This document shows, one piece after another, positions 1 to 8,159 of a stretch of DNA of 64,000 bases. Where the stretch lies: the NCBI RefSeq assembly GCF_008064665.1, contig NZ_VRZA01000004.1, positions 124,001 to 188,000 on the forward strand, written 5' to 3'. Made by a program: the position numbers and the translations under genes. This DNA comes from Parahaliea maris. Its GTDB lineage: Bacteria; Pseudomonadota; Gammaproteobacteria; Pseudomonadales; Halieaceae. Each line of letters opens with the position of its first letter. The first letter of the stretch is position 1. The notes below the pieces were generated by a model, which was not told where the DNA came from, did no database searches, and saw only the letters and a list, made by a program, of their open reading frames with translations.

Positions 1-2
1 CG

Positions 3-1136
3 GATGCTGGTGCTGACAAGACCGATGTCTCCCAGGCCTACTTTGGGTCCTGTGTCATCGGCTATCTGCATGATCAGCACATGATACCAGGGCAGATAGC
101 ACTGCGCTCAATGGGCTTTGAGGGTATCCCGATTTTTAATGTAGAAGGCGCCTGTGCTTCAGCCAGTTCAGCCATGCATCTGGCCGGACAAGCTATTCGA
201 GCCGGCGACTGCGATATCGCCCTCGCCGTGGGTACCGAAAAAATGACCAGCCCCGACAAGGCCAGAATGTTTGCCGCCTTTGACTCAGCCTGGGATGTGT
301 CATCCGTAGAGGCCAACCGCGACCGGTTAGTCAGCATGGGCCTCGGGATAATGCCTCCTGAAGGCAGCCAATCCAGTAAACCCTACAGTATGTTCATGGA
401 CGTCTATGCCGCGTTTTGTCGTCAACACATGGCGACGTTTGGTACTACACAGCGGCAGATTGCAGCGGTTTCCGCAAAGAATCACGCCCATTCCGTTCAC
501 AATCCCTTAGCCCAGTATCAGACGTCATATACCGTAGATGAGATTATGGCAGCGCCACCAATTACCTATCCGCTGACGCTCCCCATGTGTGCGCCGATCT
601 CCGACGGCTCCGCTGCAGTGGTATTGTGCAGCCGGTCGGGCCTGAAGCGGCTTCGGGGCCACGCGTCTCGAGCAGTACAACTTGTGGCCAGCGTCGTGCG
701 TTCAGGTTCCACGCGTGAGGCGTCGGATTTTCGCAATCACATAACCAGCCTGGCGGCCGTTCATGCATACGAGATCGCCGGGGTAAGTCCCGAAGACGTT
801 GACGTCGCCGAGGTACATGACGCCACGGCCATGGGCGAAATCATCCAGGCAGAAAACCTTCGTCTGACTCCCTTTGGAGAGGCAGGAAGAGCCGCTGAAA
901 GCGGTGATTTCTCGATAGGCGGAAAAATTCCCATCAACCCCTCAGGCGGTCTCGAATCCAAGGGTCATCCCATTGGTGCAACCGGCCTTGGCCAGATTTA
1001 TGAACTCGTAACCCAGTTACGTGGCGAGGCGGACCGACGCCAGGTGAGCGGTGCCAGGATTGCCATTCAGGAAAACGGCGGCGGAATCTACGGCGTCGAA
1101 GAGGCCACTGCGGTGGTGAGCATTTTAGCGAAATAA
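3..1136 (+). CDS. SCP-x-type thiolase / lipid-transfer protein, 5'-truncated by window edge
   Basis: The frame is open from base 3, so the gene starts before the window; the first internal Met (base 81) lies inside the domain and is not the start. The visible 377 residues hold thiolase landmarks: nucleophilic Cys in EGACASASS, the HD pair in EVHDATAMGE, and the C-terminal GGLESKGHPIGATG and NGGG motifs. This pattern fits the SCP-x/lipid-transfer thiolases, which cleave branched or sterol-derived 3-ketoacyl-CoAs, better than FadA-type thiolases. An acyl-CoA dehydrogenase, an SDR and an alpha-methylacyl-CoA racemase follow on the same strand, which supports a beta-oxidation role for bulky acyl-CoAs. 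Substrate is inferred. No separate SCP2 lipid-binding domain follows. Confidence 0.85.
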   Translation, partial: DAGADKTDVSQAYFGSCVIGYLHDQHMIPGQIALRSMGFEGIPIFNVEGACASASSAMHLAGQAIRAGDCDIALAVGTEKMTSPDKARMFAAFDSAWDVSSVEANRDRLVSMGLGIMPPEGSQSSKPYSMFMDVYAAFCRQHMATFGTTQRQIAAVSAKNHAHSVHNPLAQYQTSYTVDEIMAAPPITYPLTLPMCAPISDGSAAVVLCSRSGLKRLRGHASRAVQLVASVVRSGSTREASDFRNHITSLAAVHAYEIAGVSPEDVDVAEVHDATAMGEIIQAENLRLTPFGEAGRAAESGDFSIGGKIPINPSGGLESKGHPIGATGLGQIYELVTQLRGEADRRQVSGARIAIQENGGGIYGVEEATAVVSILAK

Positions 1137-1148
1137 CGGTTGAGAGTA

Positions 1149-2297
1149 ATGATGAACTTTTCCTTGTCCGAAGAACAGAAAATGGTTATCGAGAGCCTCC
1201 GCAGATTCCTTGACGCGGAGATCGAGCCACAGTTCCGTGCCCACGGAGACGGCTTTATCCCACGCGAAAAGATGCAAAAGTGGACCCAGCAGTTGACAGA
1301 GTACGGCCTCATCAAGGCGCCCCATTCTGAGGAGTGGGGCGGCTTTGGCATGGACTGGTTGACCCACCTCATGGTTTTCGAAGAGGTTGCCTACACCTCT
1401 CTGGATATCGCCATCCCGGGCTTCATCAATTGCGTGGGAGCAGAACTGATTTGCCAGTTGGGGTCGGACGAGATCAAACGCAAGTACCTCCCGGATATTA
1501 TCTCGGGCGACAAATTCATCTCCATGGGTATTTCAGAGCCGGATGTGGGGTCCGACGTGGCTGCTGTTAACACCAGGGCAGTGCGAGACGGCGATTACTG
1601 GGTAATCAACGGCGAGAAAACGTGGATCACCAACGGTGAATACTCGGATCTCCTTGTCTGTACCTGCAAGACCGGTGAGGGACAGATCAGTCACATACTG
1701 ATAGATCGGGAAGAGCATGGCTACGATGTTTCCGGGATCAAGAAAATCGCCCTCAACGGTCAGTCCACCGCACAGATATTTCTTGCCGATGTGCGGGTCC
1801 CTGTCAGTAATACTCTTGGTGAACTGGGGAGCGGTCTCAGGAATACGCTCAAGATGTTTGAGTTCGCGAGATGCCATATGGCCATGTGGGGAATTGGTAT
1901 TGCCCGTCGCGCGATGGATGAAGCCATTGGCTATGCCAAAGATCGGTCGCAGCACGGTAAACCCATTGCCGGCCATCAACTGATTGCGGACAAAATTGCG
2001 ACGATGGCGACGCATATCGACGCAGCGCGTCTGCTCACCTACAGAGCCATCGATAAAGTGCAGAGCGGGGCGCGTGCCGACAAAGAGTGCTCCATGGCGA
2101 AATGGTATGGCACTGAAATGGCAGTAACCGCAACCCGGGACGCGGTAGAAATCCACGGGGGCAACGGAGTTACCAGAGAATTTATCGTTGAGCGACTCGC
2201 GCGTGAGGCGATCATTAATCCGATCCCGGATGGTACCACTGAAATTCAGAAGTTGTTGATCGCTCGATGCCTTACCGGTGTGCAAGCGTTCAGGTAA
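1149..2297 (+). CDS. Acyl-CoA dehydrogenase
   Basis: A 382-residue FAD flavoprotein, normal length for the family. It shows the signature stretch GISEPDVGSDVAAV followed by GEKTWITNG, which bind FAD and substrate, and the C-terminal EIHGGNGVTREF segment. It introduces the alpha-beta double bond of an acyl-CoA thioester and passes electrons to ETF. I chose ATG 1149 (or the adjacent ATG 1152), preceded by a weak GAGAG; a TTG at 1140 only 3 nt after the thiolase stop is less likely. The 12-nt gap to the thiolase implies one operon. The acyl chain specificity cannot be read from sequence. Confidence 0.9.
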   Translation: MMNFSLSEEQKMVIESLRRFLDAEIEPQFRAHGDGFIPREKMQKWTQQLTEYGLIKAPHSEEWGGFGMDWLTHLMVFEEVAYTSLDIAIPGFINCVGAELICQLGSDEIKRKYLPDIISGDKFISMGISEPDVGSDVAAVNTRAVRDGDYWVINGEKTWITNGEYSDLLVCTCKTGEGQISHILIDREEHGYDVSGIKKIALNGQSTAQIFLADVRVPVSNTLGELGSGLRNTLKMFEFARCHMAMWGIGIARRAMDEAIGYAKDRSQHGKPIAGHQLIADKIATMATHIDAARLLTYRAIDKVQSGARADKECSMAKWYGTEMAVTATRDAVEIHGGNGVTREFIVERLAREAIINPIPDGTTEIQKLLIARCLTGVQAFR

Positions 2298-2343
2298 GCA
2301 TTGATCTGTTGCGTCGACGACATAACGTAAAGGGGAGTCAGCG

Positions 2344-3120
2344 TTGAATCTGCAAGACAAGGTAGTGGTCATTACGGGCGGTGCGTCCGGGCTGGGTCAG
2401 GCGACCGCCAATTACATGGTGCGCGAGAAAGGCGCGAAAGTCGCCATTCTCGACCTGGATGAATCGGCCGGAGTCGAAACTGTGAGCGCACTGGGGGAAG
2501 ACAACGCGCTATTCTGCAAAACGGACGTAGTATCAGAGGGCAGTATCGACGCGGCAATACAAAGAATCATGGCGAGGTTTGGTGCCATCCATGCGGATAT
2601 CAATGCCGCGGGGATACCGCTTCCGTGCAAGATGCTGGGCCGGGACGGGAAAGCCGATAGCCTGTCCCGCTATGCAACGGTTATCAACGTCAACCTGTGC
2701 GGTGTATTCAATGTCATGGCCAAGTGCGCAGAACGGATGGCCTTAAACGAACCCGACGAAAATGGCGAGCGGGGCGTTGTAGTGAATGTATCTTCAGGCG
2801 CCGCCTTTGAGGGACAGATAGGGCAGTGCGCTTACAGTGCTTCCAAGGCGGGTGTCAACGGAATGAATATGCCGGCGGCCAGGGAACTAGGGAAATATGG
2901 CATTCGAGTCAATTCCATTGCTCCGGGTCTATTCGGTACGCCGCTGGTACGTTCGCTGGATGATCATGTTCAGAACGCCCTCATCGATATGTGCGAGGCA
3001 CCTAAACGAATGGGCAAAACAGAAGAGTTTGCCCATGCCTGCACCTTTATGATCGAAAACCCCTATTTGAATGGCCGGACAGTTCGACTGGACGCGGCGA
3101 CGGTTATGCAGGCCAGGTAA
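2344..3120 (+). CDS. SDR-family 3-hydroxyacyl-CoA dehydrogenase-like oxidoreductase
   Basis: A 258-residue short-chain dehydrogenase. The Rossmann motif TGGASGLG is at residues 11-18, NAAG follows, and the catalytic Ser plus YxxxK appear as NVSSG...YSASK. The layout resembles HSD17B10/type-2 3-hydroxyacyl-CoA dehydrogenases, which oxidise 3-hydroxyacyl-CoAs, including branched and steroid ones, with NAD+. The start is TTG at 2344, supported by the strong Shine-Dalgarno AAGGGGAG six bases upstream; no ATG is available near the N-terminal motif. It sits between the acyl-CoA dehydrogenase (46-nt gap) and the racemase (59-nt gap), matching the third beta-oxidation step. Substrate inferred. Confidence 0.85.
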   Translation: MNLQDKVVVITGGASGLGQATANYMVREKGAKVAILDLDESAGVETVSALGEDNALFCKTDVVSEGSIDAAIQRIMARFGAIHADINAAGIPLPCKMLGRDGKADSLSRYATVINVNLCGVFNVMAKCAERMALNEPDENGERGVVVNVSSGAAFEGQIGQCAYSASKAGVNGMNMPAARELGKYGIRVNSIAPGLFGTPLVRSLDDHVQNALIDMCEAPKRMGKTEEFAHACTFMIENPYLNGRTVRLDAATVMQAR

Positions 3121-3179
3121 CTGAATGTTTAGCCGGTTCTCAGTGATTGAGAACTCAGTGAAGCGAGCAAAGGAATAGA

Positions 3180-4331
3180 ATGGGACCGTTGGAAGGTATA
3201 AAAATCGTTGAAATTTCCGCGTTGGGGCCGGGACCCATGTGTGGAATGTTTCTTGCGGATCTGGGGGCGGAAGTCACTGTTATACAACGCAAAGGGGGCG
3301 ATTCGGGTGCACTGATAGACCTTGTCACCAAAGGCAAGTATGCCATCTCGAATCGTGGCAAGCGTTCAATTGCCCTGGACCTCAAAAACCCTGTCGCAGC
3401 AGAAGTTGCTCTGGACATTATCCGTGACTCCGACGCATTGATCGAAGGTTTTCGTCCCGGGGTAATGGAGCGTCTGGGATTGGGTCCAGAGACATGCCTG
3501 GAGTTAAATCCGGCATTGATTTACGGCCGTATGACCGGTTGGGGGCAGTGTGGTCCACTGGCAAATTGCGCCGGACACGATATCAACTATATCGCATTGA
3601 GCGGCGCACTTTACTACTCAGGTCACCGCGAGGAGGCGCCTTTCGCGCCACCGACCCTCGTAGGCGATGTTGGGGGAGGCGCACTGATGCTTGCCCTCGG
3701 CATAGTGGCCGGAATTCTCAACGCCAGAAAGACAGGTAAAGGTCAGGTGATAGACGCGGCGATTACAGACGGAACGGCTGTAATGACGTCGTTGCTGTAC
3801 TCGTTTCATCAGGCAGGTGTATGGAGCAACCAACGGGGCGACAACATCATTGACAGCGCCACGCCCTGGTATGGTACTTACGAGTGTGCAGATGGCCGCT
3901 ATATCAGCGTGGGCGCGCTGGAAGCCAGGTTCTATAACTTGCTGATGGAGAAATGCGGCCTCGCTAACGAGCCTGGATTCAACAACCAGTTCGACAAGAC
4001 CCGTTGGTCGCGAGCCAAGGGGGAAATGGCGTCGTTGTTCAAAACCAGAACGCGTGACCAGTGGTGTGAGCTACTAGAAGGTACCGATGCCTGTTTCGCG
4101 CCAGTACTGGATTTCGTTGAGGCTGCGGCGCACCCCCATAATCGACACAGAGAAACATTTCTGGAGATTGACGGGGTTCTCCAGCCTGCTCCTGCGCCGA
4201 GATTCAGTGGCACACCTGCAGAAATCAGGTCATCGCCACCACTTGAGGGTGAGCACACAGAGTCCATCTTGAGCTCGTTGGGGTATAAGGAACCGCTCAT
4301 AGAGTCACTGCGGTACCAGGGCGTAATTTGA
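3180..4331 (+). CDS. CaiB/BaiF family protein, probable alpha-methylacyl-CoA racemase
   Basis: A 383-residue class III CoA-transferase-fold protein. It carries the racemase residues: His and Asp in GHDINYIALSG, Asp in GDVGGG, and Glu in VGALEARF, equivalent to His126, Asp156 and Glu241 of the mycobacterial enzyme. These distinguish alpha-methylacyl-CoA racemases, which interconvert 2R and 2S methyl-branched acyl-CoAs before beta-oxidation, from true CoA transferases. The start ATG has AAAGGA upstream. It is the last gene of the lipid-oxidation cluster. GC looks lower here than in the housekeeping core; transfer is possible but unproven. Confidence 0.85.
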   Translation: MGPLEGIKIVEISALGPGPMCGMFLADLGAEVTVIQRKGGDSGALIDLVTKGKYAISNRGKRSIALDLKNPVAAEVALDIIRDSDALIEGFRPGVMERLGLGPETCLELNPALIYGRMTGWGQCGPLANCAGHDINYIALSGALYYSGHREEAPFAPPTLVGDVGGGALMLALGIVAGILNARKTGKGQVIDAAITDGTAVMTSLLYSFHQAGVWSNQRGDNIIDSATPWYGTYECADGRYISVGALEARFYNLLMEKCGLANEPGFNNQFDKTRWSRAKGEMASLFKTRTRDQWCELLEGTDACFAPVLDFVEAAAHPHNRHRETFLEIDGVLQPAPAPRFSGTPAEIRSSPPLEGEHTESILSSLGYKEPLIESLRYQGVI

Positions 4332-4396
4332 AGCCGCCGAAGCCATAGTATGGCCCCGGTCGGATATCGCGGGTAGGGGGTCGCAGAGGAGGGGGG

Positions 4397-4560
4397 CTAG
4401 TCGTGCTGCCCGTTTCTCAGGTGGTCGAGAAACACGTCGAGAACACGGGGATGGTCTGCGCTTTTGTGATAGATCCCTACAATATGCCCCTAGTGCATGG
4501 TGAGGTCGGGAACCAGCGGTCTGAGATTCCCAGCCGACCTACATAGTGAGGCGGATGAGT
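4397..4560 (-). pseudogene. Remnant of a LysR-type regulator C-terminus
   Basis: Reading the minus strand from about 4550 gives a peptide containing AGNLRPLVPD, an in-frame TAG, then GIYHKSADHPRVLDVFLDHL and a TAG stop at 4397-4399. This matches the usual LysR effector-domain ending (an arginine-leucine-proline stretch, then a Tyr-x-Lys-Ser...HP.V..F..FL tail). No intact upstream part or helix-turn-helix is present. It is probably the relic of a regulator for the neighbouring lipid-oxidation genes, which it faces convergently. The recognition is by eye; the family call is moderately secure. Confidence 0.5.
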
Positions 4561-4672
4561 ACCGCTGTCCGCGCAGGGGGAAACCTTTTATCGGGCTTCT
4601 GGCCAGTTCAGGGCAGTCTAGCGGCGTCTCCGCGGAGACGTCGGGAAAAGAAAGCGGTATCTCCAAAACGAC
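4561..4672. other. Non-coding stretch with a 16-bp perfect palindrome
   Basis: No gene is visible between the LysR remnant and the terminator hairpins. The only structure noted is CGTCTCCGCGGAGACG at 4625-4640, a perfect palindrome. Small open frames here show no recognisable motifs. Confidence 0.4.
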
Positions 4673-4698
4673 AACCCCCGGCTAAATGACCGGGGTTT
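4673..4698 (-). terminator. Probable terminator of the subtilase gene
   Basis: Arms 4673-4681 and 4690-4698 pair over nine positions with one mismatch and an 8-nt loop. Read on the minus strand, the stem is followed after a few bases by GTCGTTTT. It lies 54 bases past the subtilase stop. Confidence 0.5.
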
Positions 4699-4710
4699 GT
4701 CAGCAGTCTG

Positions 4711-4733
4711 GGGCCGGCAGAGCCGGCCCTTTT
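4711..4733 (+). terminator. Rho-independent-like hairpin, plus strand
   Basis: GGGCCGGC (4711-4718) pairs perfectly with GCCGGCCC (4722-4729) across a 3-nt loop and is followed by TTTT. It could stop readthrough from the upstream lipid-oxidation genes; the stem also works on the minus strand. Confidence 0.5.
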
Positions 4734-4751
4734 GTTGGTCAGCAAATCAGC

Positions 4752-7718
4752 CTACTCAATGATGACATGCTCATTGCCTTCAGGCGCGCCGCCGCGGAAC
4801 AACAGGAGAGCGCCGGTTTTGCCCGACCTCGTGCCTTTGACACTCCCGCCGTTGGGCAAGACCGTGTAGCCCGACTTGTTCCCCTGGAAGGTCACCGGAG
4901 AATCGTCAACACCGGGGCTGAGCTCGAATTCAGTCAGGAAGTCCGTATATTCCCCGGTGAAATAGAGATCGTAGGCGCCACCAAAGGCGACCTGAGCCTT
5001 GTGGGTCAGGCCTCTACCGTCCAGCCCGATCTGCTCGGCGCAAACCGTGAGAACGGTGTTGGCGCTGTTGGTCTCATGGTCCGTGAGGAAGTAAATGGTC
5101 TGGGTACCGCCAACGTAGTCAGTCGCGATAACCGCATTGCGCCCGTCACTCAGGTTGCCAGCCAGCTCATAGTTAAACACATTGGCTTCGGGGAACCCGT
5201 CACCGTTGTAGTCCAGGTAGAGATCCCAGGCATTGGGCACGTTGGCATGAGTCTGGCGTTCCCAGGAAGCGACGGCGAACTGGATCACGAAGGACTTTTC
5301 GGCGCTGCAATAACCGGCCGGTACCGCAGTTGTGCGATAGCCCAGTGCCTTGAAGTCAGTGATGGGATTGTTGGCTCCACGTTCACCTTCGGGCAGATCG
5401 TCACTGGTCGCGATGAGGTTGTAGGATTCAACCAGAGTGTCTCCCACGCCCTCGTTGCTGAGCGTGAATTGACCCTTGCCACTCAGGGATACGGCCAGGT
5501 TGCCGGATTTACGCGGCAGGATGTGCCAGGGCAGGTGGATGTCATTGTCCACGCCGTCCGCATCCAGGTTCACGTAGCCGTCGTACTCCAGGTCAGTGAT
5601 CCAGGCCGGGTCGGCCCCCAGAGAACCGGAGTTGCCATACCATGCCGTCAGATCTTCCGGGCTGACAGTCAGTGTGACATCAAATTCCACCGAGCCGCCG
5701 GCAGGCACATCGATGGAGGACTGGCTGGCATCGACTGACACTGCCCCATTGTCATCTGCTGCGTAGCGGAAGGCGGAGGAGACCGCGTAGGACACGTCGC
5801 TGTCGCCATAGTTGGTCACTACCACCGTCTTGCTCAGGGTAGTTTCCTCGAAGGCGTCCAGGAAGCCGAAGGAAAGTGCCGGAGACAGGGTATCGACATC
5901 CCAGGCGGATACCGCTGTGTTGAGGGCGCGATTGGCGCGTACCTCGCCACCGCCGATACGGGCTACCGGCGCCAATCCGCTAAAGGGGTCCGTGTCGATG
6001 TTGGTATCACCCGTGGTGACCAGCTTGGCCCGTACTTCGGCCGGGCTGAGGTCGGTATCCGCTGCCAGAACCAGTGCCGCGGCACCGGATACCATGGGCG
6101 CTGCACCGGACGTACCGCCGAAGGGCCCGGTACCTGTACCGGAGCCGGCAATCGCTGATACCGACGCGCCCGGCGCGCCGATCTCCGGCTTGATCAGGGC
6201 GTTGAACTGCAGGGTCGGACCACGAGATGAGGAGCCAACCATCTGGTTCACCAGCGGCAGACCGTTATCGGGGTCGATGGCCGCTACGCTATCCTCATCC
6301 AGACTTTTCAGGAAGTTGGAGGCAGACTGGCTGATCATGTAGCCAGGTATCGTAATGGGGCCGTCGCCGCCGTCACCGCCAGAGAAGGGGGCGCCCGGGG
6401 CGACCAGGCCGATGATGCCGGCACTGGCGCCGGCAAGTTCGGCGTTGAGAATCTTCAGGGTGAAGTTACAGCCTCCTCGGTCGATCAAGGCAATGCTGCC
6501 GTCGAAGGTGCCGGCGTCGTACGGTTTACAGCCGTTGAGGTTGCTGCCGTCGCTGTTGCCGTACCTGATCGGCCCTTCGACGGTGCCATCGGGTTCGACG
6601 GACCACGGCTGGAACACAGCGGGCACATCCTGGCCACCAGCGGAAATCAGCTGCAGGCTGGCCGAGGGTACCTGGGTTTGCGCCACGCTGAGGGCGGAAG
6701 GTGTCGCCGACGGTGTGCCGACAATATAGGGCTTGTCGGAGGCATTCCCGGCGGAGGCCACCGTCAGAATGCCCAGGGCCGTTGCGCCATCGATGGCGGC
6801 TGACAGGTCGTCGTCGAAGGCCTGGCCGTAATTCGAGCCCAGGGACAGGTTGAGGATATCCAGGTGGTCATCGGTTTCCGGGTCGCCATCGGGGTCCGCT
6901 GCGTACTCGATTGAGTTCAGGAGTGCGACTCCAGAGCAGGAGGTCGAAACCGAGGAGCAGACTTTCAGGGCCCAGAGGTCGACCCCCGGTGCCACGCCGG
7001 GAGGAATGCCGAGATCGACGTTACCTTCGCCGCCGATGATGTGGGCCACGTGAGTCCCGTGCCCGGCCTCATCGCCGTCATCCAGGGGGTCGGGGTCCTC
7101 AGCCAGTCCGTCGCCCGGCACAACGTCATTCGGATCAGGCCATATGCTACCCACGAAGTCCCAGCCACCCACGACTTTTTCTGTGGGGAAAGTACCATCT
7201 TCACGGACTGTGCCCGAGTCATTGAGATAATCGTCAACGATACCCGAACCACCCAGTGCCGCATGGTAGTAGTCGATACCACTGTCCACCACGCCGACGG
7301 AGATGCCGCTGCCGTCATTGTCACCCACCAGTTCCACGGCTGCGCCGATATGGGAAACCGTTTCATCGAGGGTCTTGTGATAGCGGCCTATTTCACGAAT
7401 GGCGGTGACCGAAGGGTTGGCTGCAAGGCTGGAGAGCTGGGAGGCATCCACCTCCACCATGACGGCATTCAAGGTTTTGCTGAGGGCGCCGAGCTTGCGA
7501 GCACCTGCCGCAGCCAGCGCCGCGTCCAGAGCTTGCTGCTGGCTTGCAACACGCTGTAGCTGGCTGTGGCGGCCGCCGGCCTGGGCCAGGGACGGCTCGC
7601 TCAGGCGGAGAATGACTTGCACAGTCCCGCTCGCGTTGCTGAGCCCTCTGTCGAGGGTTTCGGCCTGTGAGCGCGTTATAGGCTCCGCAAGGCGCAAAGA
7701 TTGCAGATGCGTGGGCAC
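4752..7718 (-). CDS. Subtilisin-like serine protease (S8) with PA domain; signal peptide out of frame
   Basis: A 988-residue frame. An inhibitor I9-like pro-region occupies about residues 30-110. The catalytic triad is Asp145 (VVDSGID), His220 (GHGTHVA) and Ser537 (GGTSGAAP), with oxyanion Asn325 (ASAGN). A PA insertion (about 365-485) splits the catalytic domain, and a fibronectin-like beta-rich region follows. The frame can start at GTG 7718, but this lacks a secretion signal. A perfect signal peptide with GGAGG 5 nt before GTG 7831 lies just upstream, shifted by an 8-bp tandem duplication at 7750-7768. Removing one unit joins the frames and adds exactly 35 residues. As written the enzyme would not be exported: phase variation, recent inactivation or a sequence error. 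Confidence 0.85.
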   Translation of the reverse strand: MPTHLQSLRLAEPITRSQAETLDRGLSNASGTVQVILRLSEPSLAQAGGRHSQLQRVASQQQALDAALAAAGARKLGALSKTLNAVMVEVDASQLSSLAANPSVTAIREIGRYHKTLDETVSHIGAAVELVGDNDGSGISVGVVDSGIDYYHAALGGSGIVDDYLNDSGTVREDGTFPTEKVVGGWDFVGSIWPDPNDVVPGDGLAEDPDPLDDGDEAGHGTHVAHIIGGEGNVDLGIPPGVAPGVDLWALKVCSSVSTSCSGVALLNSIEYAADPDGDPETDDHLDILNLSLGSNYGQAFDDDLSAAIDGATALGILTVASAGNASDKPYIVGTPSATPSALSVAQTQVPSASLQLISAGGQDVPAVFQPWSVEPDGTVEGPIRYGNSDGSNLNGCKPYDAGTFDGSIALIDRGGCNFTLKILNAELAGASAGIIGLVAPGAPFSGGDGGDGPITIPGYMISQSASNFLKSLDEDSVAAIDPDNGLPLVNQMVGSSSRGPTLQFNALIKPEIGAPGASVSAIAGSGTGTGPFGGTSGAAPMVSGAAALVLAADTDLSPAEVRAKLVTTGDTNIDTDPFSGLAPVARIGGGEVRANRALNTAVSAWDVDTLSPALSFGFLDAFEETTLSKTVVVTNYGDSDVSYAVSSAFRYAADDNGAVSVDASQSSIDVPAGGSVEFDVTLTVSPEDLTAWYGNSGSLGADPAWITDLEYDGYVNLDADGVDNDIHLPWHILPRKSGNLAVSLSGKGQFTLSNEGVGDTLVESYNLIATSDDLPEGERGANNPITDFKALGYRTTAVPAGYCSAEKSFVIQFAVASWERQTHANVPNAWDLYLDYNGDGFPEANVFNYELAGNLSDGRNAVIATDYVGGTQTIYFLTDHETNSANTVLTVCAEQIGLDGRGLTHKAQVAFGGAYDLYFTGEYTDFLTEFELSPGVDDSPVTFQGNKSGYTVLPNGGSVKGTRSGKTGALLLFRGGAPEGNEHVIIE

Positions 7719-7831
7719 AGCGCTGTTCTGGTTGATATTGGTCTTGTCCTTGCCACCTTGCCACCTTGCGCTGCATGCGCTGAGGTTGCGAGGGCGACAG
7801 CAGATACCATGAGTAACTTCGATAGTTGCAC
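7719..7831 (-). other. Frame-shifted signal-peptide leader of the subtilase
   Basis: Starting at GTG 7831, with GGAGG 5 nt upstream, translation gives an N-terminus with a Lys, a hydrophobic core (LLMVSAVALATSA) and an AHA-A cleavage site. It then runs through the 8-bp duplication into a different frame from the protease. With one unit deleted it continues as QGGKDKTNINQNSA into the protease frame. This is the natural N-terminus of the downstream gene. Confidence 0.75.
7750..7768. repeat. 8-bp tandem duplication (TTGCCACC x2 plus TTG) breaking the protease frame
   Basis: Units at 7750-7757 and 7758-7765 are identical and are followed by a partial TTG. Eight bases are not a multiple of three, so one unit more or less toggles the link between signal peptide and mature protease, the arrangement seen at slipped-strand phase-variable loci. 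Confidence 0.8.
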
Positions 7832-8159
7832 GTAAACCTCCAAAGGTTTTTGCACAGGTACAGCTAACGAGCCCCCCGCCGCTGTTGCGACAGGGTGTAT
7901 GTCTCAGAAATTTAGGTGTTGTTATCCCCTGCTGAGGTATACCACTTCACTCGCGAGCTGTTCCGACGTTATTGGATGAAGTCGCCACCGTCAGGTGAGC
8001 GACAGTGGTACCAAGAATTGGTCAAGATGCTAGCGTTGTCAACTTTGGTGCAGAATCGACTGTATCAGGGGATATCAGGACTGCTGATTGAGGGTGGATG
8101 CGCCCCTGTGCAGGGGCGCAGAGCCTGTGTGGCTGTGTTGGCGCTTCCTAAGGCTCGAC
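7832..8159. other. Intergenic region upstream of the subtilase, no gene recognised
   Basis: It should contain the subtilase promoter (minus strand), but I see no clear -10/-35 pair. Near the TBDR end is an inverted repeat at 8100-8119 (GCGCCCCTG / CAGGGGCGC) without a T-run, perhaps a weak terminator of the receptor gene. A short plus-strand frame from 7916 has no recognisable features. Confidence 0.4.

Noticed and set aside
4686-5738. 350-codon plus-strand frame opposite the subtilase
   Set aside because: Antisense of a clear protease gene, with no recognisable domain or ribosome-binding site.
4752-7831. Calling the subtilase a plain pseudogene
   Set aside because: The long downstream frame is intact with all catalytic residues; only the 8-bp duplication separates it from its leader, so a switch or a sequence error is as likely.
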